A DNA stretch of 64,000 nucleotides, taken from CAYMSO01 sp964393185. Its GTDB lineage: Bacteria > Patescibacteriota > Dojkabacteria > J137. The notes under the pieces are model-generated. The model made no database searches and was not told the DNA's origin. It worked only from the letters and a program-made list of their open reading frames with translations. Shown in pieces: positions 51,605 through 61,593 of the stretch. Numbering within the stretch: the stretch's first letter is position 1; each line of letters opens with the position of its first letter. The stretch is from contig CAYMSO010000005.1 in NCBI GenBank assembly GCA_964393185.1, positions 1 to 64,000 of the forward strand, in the 5' to 3' direction. The position numbers were made by a program, and so were the translations under genes.

Positions 51605-54223
51605 ATGACAGAAAACAAAGAACAGCAAACATTTTCGGACATTAACGAAATAAAAACCCAACCAATAGTAGAAGAAATGAAAAGAAGCTACATCAATTAT
51701 GCGATGAGCGTAATCGTAGCCAGAGCACTGCCGGATGTAAGAGATGGACTAAAACCAGTTCAAAGGAGAATTCTATATACAATGCATAGAATGAATATTC
51801 AGCCAGGCAGCCAATACAAAAAGGTTGCTAGAGTAGTGGGAGAGGTTATGGGTAAGTACCATCCTCATGGAGACTCATCTATTTCTGATGCATTAGTCAG
51901 AATGGGGCAGGATTTTAATATGCGGTATTTATTAGTAGATGGTCAGGGTAACTATGGATCTATAGATGGTGACCCTCCTGCAGCAATGAGGTATATCGAA
52001 GCAAGACTACATAAACATGGAGCGCAAATGCTAGAGGATATAGACAAAGCAACTGTGGATTTTGGAGAAAATTATGATGGTAATGAAGTTGAACCAGCAG
52101 TTTTACCAGCAGGGATTCCTAATTTATTAGTTAACGGTACCGAAGGAATTGCTGTTGGCATGGCTACTAAAATTCCTCCTCATAATTTAAGAGAAGTTGT
52201 AGATGCAATTATCGCAATGTTTGATGCAGGCAATGTATGGGATAGAGAAGTTAGTCAAAAAGCAACAGTAAATTACGAGAGTGATATTAAAACAACAGAA
52301 GATATAAAAAAACTTCCAAAAAACAGATTTGATGAATTCTTGACCAATCTTGAAACAAAAGATCTACTAAAACATGTTAAGGGACCTGACTTCCCAACAG
52401 CTGGAGAAATCTACGATGCACAGGAGATGAATTTAGTTTACGAAACAGGTAGAGGACGAATCTTGATGAGAGGTGTTTCAGAAATAGAAGAAATGAAAGG
52501 AGGTAAGTATAGAATTGTAATCAGCCAGCTTCCCTATCAAGTTAATAAAGCAGCTTTAATTGCAAAAATAGCTAGCCTGTATAAAGATAAAAAAATAGAC
52601 GGAATATCGGATTTGAGAGACGAATCCAACCGACAGGGAATAAGAATTGTTATAGAACTCAAGAGAGATACATTGCCAAAAACTGTACAGAATCAGTTAT
52701 ATAAGTTTACAGAGCTACAGAAAACTTTTAATGCAAATATGTTAGCTCTAGTAGATGGTGAGCCCAAGCTGCTACCATTAAAAAGAATACTTGAATTATT
52801 TGTAACCCACAGACAAGAAATTACAATCAGAAGACATGAATTTGAACTTGGAAAACTAAGAGAAAGAGAGCACATATTAGAAGGATTATTAATTGCCCTT
52901 GATCATATTGATGAGATTATTGCAATAATTAGAAAATCCGCTGATGCAGAAGTAGCAAAGAATGCTTTAATGGAAAGATTCAAACTAAGCGAAATTCAAG
53001 CTCAGGCAATTCTAGATATGCAACTTAGAAAGCTAGCTGCACTTGAAAGACAGAAAATTGAAGAGGAATATAAGCAAGTTATCGAAAATATTAAATATAC
53101 ACTGTCCGTATTACAGACGCCAGAAAAAGTTATCCACATAATAAAAGATGAATTATTACAGCTTAGAGAAAAATTGGGTGACGACAGAAAAACAAAGGTA
53201 TTTAAAGGAAAAGTCGGAGAATTTAGTGAGGAAGATCTTATAGCCAACGAAGAAACATTCGTAACAATTAGCGAACAAGGTTATATCAAACGAGTTAAAG
53301 AAGATACTTATCAAATGCAAAAACGAGGTGGTGTTGGAAAAAAAGCTATGACCACAAAAGAAGATGATGCAGTTAGACATGTATTTAATTGCACTACCCA
53401 CGATCAGGTTTTGTTCTTTACTAACCTTGGAAAAGTATATGCCTTAAAGGTATATGAAATTCCGGAATATTCCAGAACTGCAAAAGGAATGCCCCTAGTA
53501 AACCTAATTCAAATTGCACAAGGTGAGTTGGTAACAAGCGTATTAACCAGGCATTCAGACGGAAGCATTATAGATGAGGATATATTGCAAGAAGAAGAAT
53601 TAAAAGCCGAGACTAGCAAAGCGTTCAAATTTTTATTTATGGCTACTAAAAAAGGTGTTGTAAAGAAAACAACATTAGAAGAGTTTAATAATATTAGAAA
53701 CAATGGTCTTATTGCAATTAAACTAGATGAAGGTGATGAATTGATATGGGTAAAGCCCACACACGGAGACGACGAAGTAATTGTAGTAAGTAGAAACGCA
53801 AAATCAATCAGATTTTCTGAAGCAGATGTTAGTCCTACAGGAAGGCCATCTAGAGGTGTAAGAGGTATAAGGCTAAAATCTGATGATTATGTAATATCAA
53901 TGGACGTTGTAAGAAGCAAGGAAGTCTTTATGCTTACTATATCTGAAAACGGATATGGCAAAATTACTGAATTAAAGCATTTTGGTATCCAGAAACGTGG
54001 CGGAACTGGAATATTCGCAGCCAAAGTCAACGCCAAAACAGGCAAACTCAAATCTGCAAGAACCCTAGATCATCCGCATAAAGAACTACTTATAATTAGT
54101 AACCAGGGCCAAGCAGTAAGAATTATTACAGATGAATTACCTATTCTAGGTCGACAAACTTCGGGTGTAAGACTTATGAAAGTAAAAGATACCGATAAAG
54201 TGGCAGCTGTAGCTATAGTCTAA
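51605..54223 (+). CDS. gyrA: DNA gyrase subunit A
   Basis: An 872-residue breakage-reunion subunit. SYINYAMSVIVARALPDVRDGLKPVQRRIL is the typical start. HPHGDSSISDALVRMGQDF and GSIDGDPPAAMRYIEARL hold the active-site Tyr (in RYIEARL). GIPNLLVNGTEGIAVGMATKIPPHN and the coiled coil (about 430-500) follow. The C-terminal beta-pinwheel carries the GyrA-box-like QKRGGVG, with a second QKRGGTG, so the DNA-wrapping gyrase function is kept. It ends at a clear terminator. Confidence 0.96.
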   Translation: MTENKEQQTFSDINEIKTQPIVEEMKRSYINYAMSVIVARALPDVRDGLKPVQRRILYTMHRMNIQPGSQYKKVARVVGEVMGKYHPHGDSSISDALVRMGQDFNMRYLLVDGQGNYGSIDGDPPAAMRYIEARLHKHGAQMLEDIDKATVDFGENYDGNEVEPAVLPAGIPNLLVNGTEGIAVGMATKIPPHNLREVVDAIIAMFDAGNVWDREVSQKATVNYESDIKTTEDIKKLPKNRFDEFLTNLETKDLLKHVKGPDFPTAGEIYDAQEMNLVYETGRGRILMRGVSEIEEMKGGKYRIVISQLPYQVNKAALIAKIASLYKDKKIDGISDLRDESNRQGIRIVIELKRDTLPKTVQNQLYKFTELQKTFNANMLALVDGEPKLLPLKRILELFVTHRQEITIRRHEFELGKLREREHILEGLLIALDHIDEIIAIIRKSADAEVAKNALMERFKLSEIQAQAILDMQLRKLAALERQKIEEEYKQVIENIKYTLSVLQTPEKVIHIIKDELLQLREKLGDDRKTKVFKGKVGEFSEEDLIANEETFVTISEQGYIKRVKEDTYQMQKRGGVGKKAMTTKEDDAVRHVFNCTTHDQVLFFTNLGKVYALKVYEIPEYSRTAKGMPLVNLIQIAQGELVTSVLTRHSDGSIIDEDILQEEELKAETSKAFKFLFMATKKGVVKKTTLEEFNNIRNNGLIAIKLDEGDELIWVKPTHGDDEVIVVSRNAKSIRFSEADVSPTGRPSRGVRGIRLKSDDYVISMDVVRSKEVFMLTISENGYGKITELKHFGIQKRGGTGIFAAKVNAKTGKLKSARTLDHPHKELLIISNQGQAVRIITDELPILGRQTSGVRLMKVKDTDKVAAVAIV

Positions 54224-54274
54224 GCAAATTATTAGCAAAACTGAGCAAAAGGTACAACGAATAAACATATCAAC

Positions 54275-54307
54275 AAATTAGAGTCTGAAAGGCTCTAATT
54301 TCGTTTT
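54275..54307 (+). terminator. Rho-independent terminator after gyrA
   Basis: A 9-bp perfect stem (AAATTAGAG at 54275-54283 with CTCTAATTT at 54293-54301), a 9-base loop, and then a short U-run (cgtttt). It starts 52 bases after the gyrA stop. Confidence 0.8.
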
Positions 54308-55066
54308 AAACTTTTTTGATGATATTTTGATCGTCTCTCAAAATAGTTCCTCTTTAAACGCTTAATACTTCCTTACAGCCTATAAACCTTACCTACAGAT
54401 ACATATAGCCATATTTTCCTTAATTTGGAGAAACTTTGTTTCTTATTTTTATATTTTATTAAGAACCTTAAATTTTTTACTACTCAGATTTTTTAAGCTA
54501 AGTTTTAAACTTACAATATTAACATCTAACCTCTTAATATAAAGAAGTTATTGACTCATCAAAACTTAACTCAATATTATCCAAAGATTTAGTTTTGTAG
54601 CAAACTATGCCAAATATTATTGATAGCTGAGCTTTATGGACTTTAAATTGAAGTTTAAGAATATAACAAACTTATTACTTTATGAGTGATTAGAATCGAC
54701 AATATGTCGTACAGTAAGGCATATTAAGCATCTTAGCTAGATATAAGCCTTAACCAATCAAATCAGCATTGAACATGTGCAATAAACATTTACTAGATTT
54801 GAATTATAGAAATTATTAAAGAGAATAATAGTTAAATCAACAAAGAATCATATATAAAATTAAAAACTCTAATTGCATTACAGGGTAGAGTAAAATAGCA
54901 ATTTAACCACTATTCAGGTTGCTATATTTACTGAGTATAATCATCCTTATATTTACTAAAGTATAAAATTTATTGTTCAAACTTGTTAAACGCAACTTGT
55001 AGGCACTATTAATGGTTGGTTATTAAACACTCAAATACTTGTGTAGTTTACACAGTTTGATTTCTC
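54308..55066 (+). other. Long AT-rich region with no gene seen
   Basis: About 760 bases without a convincing ORF on either strand. One imperfect hairpin (54889-54932: AGTAAA..TAGCAA with TTGCTA..TTTACT) is followed by a TATAAT (54936-54941) with no downstream gene on that strand. It may hold an untranslated RNA, decayed sequence or a structural site. I recognise no RNA family, CRISPR or mobile element. Confidence 0.35.
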
Positions 55067-56251
55067 TTACAAGAGATTTCCCATAATTCCCCAATTACTA
55101 AAGATAATTAGGATTATGGAAATTAGAAAGACTAGGAGAGAGTACTCTACTATCACATAGTTCTTTAGTTTGGTCTTGGCTTCCAGGCTTATACTCAACA
55201 AAATATAATATATGACTGCAACTGCAAGCATTAGATATACATAACTTACTGGCCACATTGATAGCACTAGCATAGAGAAAGTTACTGCCAAAGTTATACT
55301 CAATGTTCTTATAAATGCCACTCTTGTGCTTACATCTTTTAGTAAACAGATTGACGAAAAAGAAAAATAAAATATAAACGGTGTAACCATAATTATCTTA
55401 TAAATAATGCTTAAATCGGTGCCCAAGAAAACAACTAAAACTATATAAGAAGATATTAATGAAAATACAAATTGAGATGCTTTTGCTGCCTGCTCCAAAG
55501 GCAATTCATAATATAAGGAATTATTTAGTATATTTACTGTTAAATACATTAAGTATACTAATACATAAAAGATAATGGTACTTACAATAAAAATAATTAA
55601 CTTACTAAAGTTTTCTGATTCGGATTGTATAAAAGATAAAGATAATAATAGTATTGGAGATGTAGTAATCGCAGGATAAACTAATAGGCTTAACAACCGT
55701 ACATCTTTTAGTCTTTTAATTTCACGTCCTAGCAACAATATCCAATATGTAAATCCTAAGACCAGAGACCCAACCAGCAATGTTTGCGCATAAACGCTTA
55801 AACCAAGTGCCTGATAATTTTTACTCGTTTCGATAGAGGATGCATTTAGCAATCTTTCTTCTCTTGATACATTATTATTAAAATCTATTTTAGCTTCTAA
55901 GCCTTGAGATTTAGAGCCAAATAGATCTTGTGCGTAAACTTTTATCTTGAAGTTATCCACACCAACATCAGCACGATTTATCTCAAAGTTATCCACAGAG
56001 CTACTCAAAATCGTATCTTGGTCATTTACGATTATTATGTAATTCTTAATATCAAATTCTTGGCTCAAATCCCAATTAAGCAATACTCTACTTTCTTCCT
56101 TTATTATTCGTACATTATTCAAATCAGCTGGTTTTGAGATAAAGTCCCTACTCCAAGGTATAAACGGTCCTGTTAATGCCGCAAATACTGTTGTACATGC
56201 TATTGTAGCTACTATTATTCTCTTTCTTACATTGATTCTCCTCTTCTCCAT
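55067..56251 (-). CDS. Membrane protein with an exported Fn3-like domain
   Basis: A 394-residue protein. It has a basic N-terminus and signal/anchor helix (about 11-31), then an exported fibronectin-III-like domain (about 38-125: NVRIIKEESRVLLNWDLSQEFDIKNYIIIVND, then FKIKVYAQDLFGSKS), then about seven hydrophobic helices to the C-terminus. An Fn3 head on a polytopic membrane body suggests an envelope role such as sensing or transport. I do not recognise the membrane domain. It lies downstream of ruvB with a 62-base gap. Confidence 0.5.
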   Translation of the reverse strand: MEKRRINVRKRIIVATIACTTVFAALTGPFIPWSRDFISKPADLNNVRIIKEESRVLLNWDLSQEFDIKNYIIIVNDQDTILSSSVDNFEINRADVGVDNFKIKVYAQDLFGSKSQGLEAKIDFNNNVSREERLLNASSIETSKNYQALGLSVYAQTLLVGSLVLGFTYWILLLGREIKRLKDVRLLSLLVYPAITTSPILLLSLSFIQSESENFSKLIIFIVSTIIFYVLVYLMYLTVNILNNSLYYELPLEQAAKASQFVFSLISSYIVLVVFLGTDLSIIYKIIMVTPFIFYFSFSSICLLKDVSTRVAFIRTLSITLAVTFSMLVLSMWPVSYVYLMLAVAVIYYILLSISLEAKTKLKNYVIVEYSLLVFLISIILIIFSNWGIMGNLL

Positions 56252-56313
56252 TGGTTTATTAACTAATATTGAAAATATTTAACATTATATTAATTTTTAT
56301 TTCTAAACACTAA

Positions 56314-57306
56314 CTAAAAAAGCTTATTATAAATATTAATCGTTTTTTGAGTAGGTATTCTTCCCTTCGCAGTTCGTTTAATAAACCCTCTTTTTAGCAA
56401 AAAAGGTTCGTAAACAGATTCTATGGTATCTGGTTCTTCCGAAACTGCTGCGGCAAGTGTTGTTAGCCCTGTAGGTTTAGAATCAAAATTTACTACCAGA
56501 TTATATAAAATACTTCTATCTATATCATTAAGACCATTTTCATCTATGCCAAGCAACTCTAAAGTTTCGTTTACTGCTGCTAAGTCAATTTTTGACAAAT
56601 TCCGCACAACTGCTAAATCTCTTACCCGTTTAAGGATTCTTAAGGCAATTCTAGCAGTCATCCGCGATCTCTTTGCAACTTCGAAGCTAGCTTCTTCCAA
56701 AATATTAATACCCAAATGCTTTGATGCCTGATTTACAAGCAAAGTTAGCTCATCGTCGTTGTAAAAATCCAATCGTATATTTAACCCAAATCTATCTCTA
56801 AGTGGTGAACTTATCATCGATAACTTGGTTGTGGCACCTACTATCGTAAATTGCGGAAGATCTATTCTTAGAGTCTTGGCATTAGGACCCTTGCCAATAA
56901 CTATATCTAAAACACAGTCCTCCATTGCAGGATACAAAATTTCTTCTACTGATCTTTTTAATCTGTGAATTTCGTCAATAAAAAGTATGGAGTACGGTTC
57001 TAAAGATGTAAGTATTGCAGCTAAATCGCCAGCTTTATCAATCGCTGAACCAGTAGTAATGTGGAATGGCACTCCCATTTCCCGTGCTGCAGTAACTGCC
57101 AAGGTAGTTTTTCCCAAACCTGGTGGTCCATGGAAAAGTATATGATCCAATGCCCTACTTCGCTTTTTGGCTGAATGGATCATCATCAATAAGTTTTCTT
57201 TCTCTTTTTCTCTACCTATAACTTCGGCAAAACTGCCTGGTCTTAAAGATCTTTCTATATTTTCGTCGGTATCAGTTTTTATATTCAGATTGGTAAGATC
57301 GCCCAT
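56314..57306 (-). CDS. ruvB: Holliday junction branch migration helicase RuvB
   Basis: A 330-residue AAA+ motor of RuvAB. RPGSFAEVIGREKEKENLL is the usual start. HILFHGPPGLGKTTLAVTAA holds Walker A and ILFIDEIHRL Walker B. IVGATTKLSMISSPLRDRFGL is sensor 1 and the arginine finger, SRMTARIALRILKRVRDLA is sensor 2, and the C-terminal winged helix ends KRGFIKRTAKGRIPT. It starts 1 base before the ruvA stop region, in the order ruvC-ruvA-ruvB. Confidence 0.96.
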   Translation of the reverse strand: MGDLTNLNIKTDTDENIERSLRPGSFAEVIGREKEKENLLMMIHSAKKRSRALDHILFHGPPGLGKTTLAVTAAREMGVPFHITTGSAIDKAGDLAAILTSLEPYSILFIDEIHRLKRSVEEILYPAMEDCVLDIVIGKGPNAKTLRIDLPQFTIVGATTKLSMISSPLRDRFGLNIRLDFYNDDELTLLVNQASKHLGINILEEASFEVAKRSRMTARIALRILKRVRDLAVVRNLSKIDLAAVNETLELLGIDENGLNDIDRSILYNLVVNFDSKPTGLTTLAAAVSEEPDTIESVYEPFLLKRGFIKRTAKGRIPTQKTINIYNKLF

Positions 57307-57307
57307 T

Positions 57308-57907
57308 TTATAAGTACTTTAGTAATATTTTTATTTTGTCCTCCAATTTATCAGTTTCATTATAAGCTATATTGTGCTCTTTTATATAATTAAATGCTTT
57401 CTGAATGTCGTACTGTTTGTATCCCAGTGACTCTAGAGCTTCAATCACTTCAGAATTCTTACTCATTGTGTTGAACAAAGTATTTGAAGTTGAAGTATTA
57501 GAATAATTGGCAAAAGAATCTAGTCTGTCTTTAAGCTCCAAAATGATTTTCTGTGCAGTTTTCTTTCCTACTCCGCTTGCTCTAACTTTAGATTCATCGT
57601 TAAGTAAAATTGCATCTGTTATATTTTTGATACCTTTTTCTGAAAGAATATTGAATGCAGACTTAGGTCCTACGCCAGAGACTGTAATTAACAACCTAAA
57701 CATTCTTAATTGATCCACTTCTTTAAACCCCCAAAGAGTAATCTCGTTCTCTTTAAACTGAGTATGAACATAAATCTCTACAATATCTTCTGTTTCTAAA
57801 AATACACCATCTTGCAAATGAACAGCCCAGCCAACACCATCTAAAGTTACTAAAATAAATTCATCTCCTACTTTATTAGTAATTTTTCCTTTCAAATAAC
57901 CAATCAT
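57308..57907 (-). CDS. ruvA: Holliday junction DNA-binding protein RuvA
   Basis: A 199-residue tetrameric protein that holds the four-way junction. Domain I is the OB fold (MIGYLKGKITNKVGDEFILVTLDGVGWAVHL); domain II has the tandem helix-hairpin-helices (LLITVSGVGPKSAFNILSE, RASGVGKKTAQKIILELKDRL); domain III (EVIEALESLGYKQYDIQKAFNYI) contacts RuvB. It is 11 bases downstream of ruvC and 1 base upstream of ruvB. Confidence 0.95.
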   Translation of the reverse strand: MIGYLKGKITNKVGDEFILVTLDGVGWAVHLQDGVFLETEDIVEIYVHTQFKENEITLWGFKEVDQLRMFRLLITVSGVGPKSAFNILSEKGIKNITDAILLNDESKVRASGVGKKTAQKIILELKDRLDSFANYSNTSTSNTLFNTMSKNSEVIEALESLGYKQYDIQKAFNYIKEHNIAYNETDKLEDKIKILLKYL

Positions 57908-57918
57908 TAACTCTAGTA

Positions 57919-58434
57919 TTAATAAATATTTTTATTAGTATTTAAATGACAAATGGCAATTGCAACAGCATCCGCAACATCGTCGGGTTTGGGTGTTTCT
58001 TGTAATCCTAGTATAAGCTTAACCATTTTTTGTATCTGCGCTTTATCTGCTCTGCCATAACCAGTTACAGCTGTTTTAACCTGTAACGGTGTATAGTCAA
58101 CCACATTTAATGTATTGCGACTAGCCGCAAGCAAAACTACTCCTCTTGCTTGAGCCACCCCTATAACGGTTTTCTGGTTCTTAAAAAAGAATAGACTTTC
58201 GACAGCAACTATTGTTGGCTGATACTTGACTATTATACTATCAATTTGAGTAAATAAGTTATTAAGCCTGTGATGAGTTAATTCAGTAGGTATAGTAATA
58301 GCTGCTCCATAATCAATTACTTTAATCTTATTAGCAATCGTACTTTTTTCTAGAACAGCCCATCCACATGTGGCAATTCCAACATCAATCCCTAATACTC
58401 TTTCCAAAACTATGTTCGATTGTAAACTGTCCAT
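57919..58434 (-). CDS. ruvC: Holliday junction endonuclease RuvC
   Basis: A 171-residue RNase H-fold resolvase that cuts Holliday junctions. The catalytic acids are in VLGIDVGIATCGWAVLE (first Asp), VAVESLFFFKNQKTVIGVAQARG (Glu) and KPDDVADAVAIAICHL (C-terminal Asp pair). The start overlaps the YebC gene by 25 bases. With ruvA and ruvB it gives a complete RuvABC set. Confidence 0.94.
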   Translation of the reverse strand: MDSLQSNIVLERVLGIDVGIATCGWAVLEKSTIANKIKVIDYGAAITIPTELTHHRLNNLFTQIDSIIVKYQPTIVAVESLFFFKNQKTVIGVAQARGVVLLAASRNTLNVVDYTPLQVKTAVTGYGRADKAQIQKMVKLILGLQETPKPDDVADAVAIAICHLNTNKNIY

Positions 58435-59168
58435 ACGTTTGTCACATCATCTAATTCTTCTAATTTCTCGATATACTCTTCAGTAGTGTTTATCTGTTCT
58501 TTAGAATACTCTTGATTACTCTCTGCTTTCATTATTAAGGATGCATTTACTATTCCAAATTCGTCTTCACTCTGTAAGTTAGCGATCTTAGCACTTGCTT
58601 CAGAAAATTTTTCTTTAGCTATAATGATTCTTAAAAACTTTTCTGCCTCATCTTCGAATTCTATCAAATCTTCTACTCCATCAACATCCATAATACCTAA
58701 AGCCAAATCGTCTAACTTAGCTAAATTAGCTATTTTAGCTACAATACAGCCTACCTGTCTAAACTGCCAAGAAACAGATCCTTCCGACATTAATTTGCCT
58801 CCATTTTTATTAATAAATATTTTTATATCTGTAATACTTCTATTGGGATTATCTGTTTCGCAATCAACAAGAATAGGTATACCCTCTGGACTATTAATTT
58901 CGTAGGTATTTTCGACCAGTTGCTCATTCCCTGAATTTACACCTAACCCTTTATTTATAGCATTCTCTATTTTGTCATTTGTCATATTAGCTGCTTTTGC
59001 TTTATCGACAGCTATTCTTAGTAGTGGATTAAAACCAAGGTCTCCACTTTGGCCAAGTTTGGTTGCTATTGTTATATCTTTAGAAAGTCTACCGAACAAA
59101 GCCCCTTTTTTTGCGTCATTCGCGCCTTTTGTTCGTTTTATAGTGGCCCATTTAGAATGCCCTGACAT
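58410..59168 (-). CDS. YebC/PmpR-family protein
   Basis: A 252-residue protein of the conserved YebC/TACO1 family: SGHSKWATIKRTKGANDAKKGALFGRLSKDI at the start, DKAKAANMTNDKIENAINKG, and the central NKNGGKLMSEGSVSWQF. Members are annotated as transcription regulators and, more recently, as helpers of ribosomes translating difficult sequences. Directly upstream of ruvC with a 25-base overlap, the same linkage as in many bacteria. Confidence 0.93.
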   Translation of the reverse strand: MSGHSKWATIKRTKGANDAKKGALFGRLSKDITIATKLGQSGDLGFNPLLRIAVDKAKAANMTNDKIENAINKGLGVNSGNEQLVENTYEINSPEGIPILVDCETDNPNRSITDIKIFINKNGGKLMSEGSVSWQFRQVGCIVAKIANLAKLDDLALGIMDVDGVEDLIEFEDEAEKFLRIIIAKEKFSEASAKIANLQSEDEFGIVNASLIMKAESNQEYSKEQINTTEEYIEKLEELDDVTNVWTVYNRT

Positions 59169-59200
59169 ATTTATTAAATATTTATAATTATTACTATATA

Positions 59201-60517
59201 TTATTTACCTAAAATTAGGATTAAATCACCGCTATTATTATATTTATAACCTCCTATTTTGATTTTTAGATCATCTCTCAAACTACTTCTAATGGCCGTA
59301 ATAGTACTATTAAATTCCGCAGCTCTATCCGGATCAATTATGTATAATAAGTTTTCTTTAGAATCTTCAAAGTAGTTATTATATTTTACTACATTGATGC
59401 CTAAATTCTGAAGCTCCCTAGTTTTATAATATGCCTGTCCTGCTTTTCCTGTTGCGTTGTAGACTTCTACTTCAGCCTGCTCTTTGATTACAGCCACATT
59501 ATCACTTAATTGTTGAATATCTTCATCTATTTGCAGATAATCTGGTTTAATACCTATCTCCTCTTCCTGCCAGAATTGATTACTGCTTCCACCTGGAACG
59601 CTTGAAGAGATTTTTAGATTATTAAAATCTCTTACTAGATTAAGAGCTTCAGAGATGGTTAAATTCGTTTTAAATAAATCGGTCAGTGTTTCTGGCGACC
59701 AAAATAATCTATAAACTCTTAAATTTCCAAAATTTTTTCTAAAATAATACTTCCAAAAATCATTCTGTCTCTCTTCGATAACCACGTCTTTGGTAGTTTT
59801 CGTATCAAATAAGTAACTATATAAATAGCTGCCAGATACCTCATCACCAATCTTAAAATCTCTTGATTCCAACGATAGATTTAGCGGAAGTCTGTATTTA
59901 AAACCGCTAGCCTTTAAATAATCTTTAAACTCATCAACATCAAATGCTATATATCGGTCTAAGGATATTCCAAGAAGTGATTCCACAGAAGTTAGCAATT
60001 GATCCATTCGATCTTGCGTGGTATCTATGTTATTAAAAAAGTTCCTAAGGGGATAGGAGCCTGTATCTGTGGCAACTATATACATGGTAGGAATAGCAAA
60101 TAGTTGAGCTTCGTCGTTCTTCATATCAACTCTCAATACTTGCATAGACTCGATAAATCTATATTCATCACGTTGCTTAATGCCAATCATTAGAATATTA
60201 ATTTTTTGAGGATCTACAATTAGCCTTTGCTGCCTGTCGTTTTCAAAATAAGGCTGTACAGCAATGTTAAAATACTGGTTTACATGTGCAAGAATAATAA
60301 TCACCAATACGCAAGAAGTTAACAGGAACATAATATTTTTCTTTAGGTATAGACCAGCAAACAATTCGCGTACTGATTGATTTGGAGTAGTTTTATATTT
60401 TTTTGAAGCACCAGAAGCTAAAGCTTTTTTTCTTTTTCTATCAACCCACCATTTCGAAATAAAGCTCTTTCTGAATAAGTAATTAATTTGAGAACGCATA
60501 GTTATGGCAAGTAACAA
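59201..60517 (-). CDS. LCP-like envelope protein with C-terminal LytR_C domain
   Basis: A 438-residue protein with a basic cytoplasmic tail, one membrane helix (about 60-82) and a large exported part. Residues 108-230 (INILMIGIKQRDEYRFIESMQVLRVDMKNDEAQLFAIP, then DRYIAFDVDEFKDYLKASG) resemble a divergent LytR-CpsA-Psr domain, though the catalytic arginines are not obvious. The C-terminus (VEVYNATGKAGQAYYKTRELQNLGINVVKYNN) is a LytR_C domain. LCP enzymes attach glycopolymers to peptidoglycan; catalytic ability here is uncertain. Confidence 0.7.
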   Translation of the reverse strand: MLLAITMRSQINYLFRKSFISKWWVDRKRKKALASGASKKYKTTPNQSVRELFAGLYLKKNIMFLLTSCVLVIIILAHVNQYFNIAVQPYFENDRQQRLIVDPQKINILMIGIKQRDEYRFIESMQVLRVDMKNDEAQLFAIPTMYIVATDTGSYPLRNFFNNIDTTQDRMDQLLTSVESLLGISLDRYIAFDVDEFKDYLKASGFKYRLPLNLSLESRDFKIGDEVSGSYLYSYLFDTKTTKDVVIEERQNDFWKYYFRKNFGNLRVYRLFWSPETLTDLFKTNLTISEALNLVRDFNNLKISSSVPGGSSNQFWQEEEIGIKPDYLQIDEDIQQLSDNVAVIKEQAEVEVYNATGKAGQAYYKTRELQNLGINVVKYNNYFEDSKENLLYIIDPDRAAEFNSTITAIRSSLRDDLKIKIGGYKYNNSGDLILILGK

Positions 60518-60565
60518 ACCTACTACTAATTTAGCATATTTTATGTTGATGATAATGGTGTATTG

Positions 60566-61384
60566 CTATTTAGATTCTGATTCTGCGACTACTACAATCT
60601 TTTCGACTTTCTCATCTTCTTTTTTATTCACTGGTTTCTTAACATCTTTTTCTATTTTTTCTAATTCTTTTTCGACTTCTTTTTGTATATCTGGCTTGAT
60701 CTCTTCCTTTCTTTCTTTAGTAATATTAGGCTCCTCTCCTTTTTGATTAGATACCTCAGGTTTTGGTGCCTCTGATTTAATTCTTATGCTGCTAAGCTTA
60801 TTTTTTACCTTGGAAAACAAATCGCCAGCTTTATCCATTGCTTTCTTACTCAAGTCTTCGTTAGCAATGGTTTTTATCTGTTTTTGAGGTTGAATCTGAG
60901 CAACTCGAGTTTCTTTACTGTTCACAGTCTTAAAATTTGCATCCTTCGATTTCCAATCTACGTTAATATTCATGTTATTTGCAGTAGATTGAAGCATATT
61001 ATTGCTAATCTTAAGAGTTATTCCCATTTCTACACCTTTTCTACCTACAAAATTAACTAGAGGAACATTTACACCACCTTCTATTGGCGATGTGTCCATG
61101 TGTCCAAAATGTGCAATGATTTCTTCTTCTGTTTCTGGTCTTATGATCAAATAGAAAACTAGTGCTGGAAAATTTAAAGGTAATACTAATAGAAAGAAAG
61201 CTCCTGCGATAAATGGATTTTCGTATCGCCTGTAGGCGTCTATCAATAACCACACAGCAAACATAAACCAGACAATAAAAATATAACCTATAACAAACGG
61301 CCATACTTTTTCAATTTTAAATCCTGAATCTAGTAAATCTATTAATGTATCCACTTTCAAAAATCTAATAGATAAAATATCCAT
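60566..61384 (-). CDS. Two-helix membrane protein with a long charged tail
   Basis: A 272-residue protein. Two hydrophobic segments (about 28-48 and 62-82) flank a short basic loop (DAYRRYENPF). Then follows a hydrophilic region with PETEEEIIAHFGHMDTSPIEGG and a long Lys/Glu-rich C-terminal tail (about 190-272) that is probably disordered or coiled coil. I do not recognise a family. The tail may bind cytoplasmic partners. It ends 49 bases upstream of the LCP-like gene and starts 9 bases past tRNA-Leu. Confidence 0.5.
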   Translation of the reverse strand: MDILSIRFLKVDTLIDLLDSGFKIEKVWPFVIGYIFIVWFMFAVWLLIDAYRRYENPFIAGAFFLLVLPLNFPALVFYLIIRPETEEEIIAHFGHMDTSPIEGGVNVPLVNFVGRKGVEMGITLKISNNMLQSTANNMNINVDWKSKDANFKTVNSKETRVAQIQPQKQIKTIANEDLSKKAMDKAGDLFSKVKNKLSSIRIKSEAPKPEVSNQKGEEPNITKERKEEIKPDIQKEVEKELEKIEKDVKKPVNKKEDEKVEKIVVVAESESK

Positions 61385-61392
61385 TTAAAAAA

Positions 61393-61477
61393 TACTGGAA
61401 GTGGGACTCGAACCCACACAAGGTTTACCCTCACCGGATTTTGAGTCCGGCGTGTCTACCAGTTCCACCATTCCAGC
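61393..61477 (-). tRNA. tRNA-Leu(CAA)
   Basis: On the minus strand the acceptor strand GCTGGAA (61477-61471) pairs with 61400-61394, with G-U at the first pair. The anticodon arm CCGGA-CTCAAAA-TCCGG gives anticodon CAA (leucine). A long variable arm (TGAGGGTAAACCTTG) marks class II. The discriminator is A and no CCA is encoded. Confidence 0.93.
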
Positions 61478-61593
61478 TTATCAATTATTTTAGCTGATGT
61501 GAAGACTCTCTAGCTTTTTTGATACCAAGGATTATCTCACAAAAACAGCTCAAGTTCCATAATCTGGTACCATCTAATAATTCTATGACTGCA

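Noticed and set aside
54308..55066. Chromosomal origin of replication
   Set aside because: No DnaA-box cluster was evident by eye and dnaA/dnaN are not nearby, so the gap is not called an origin.
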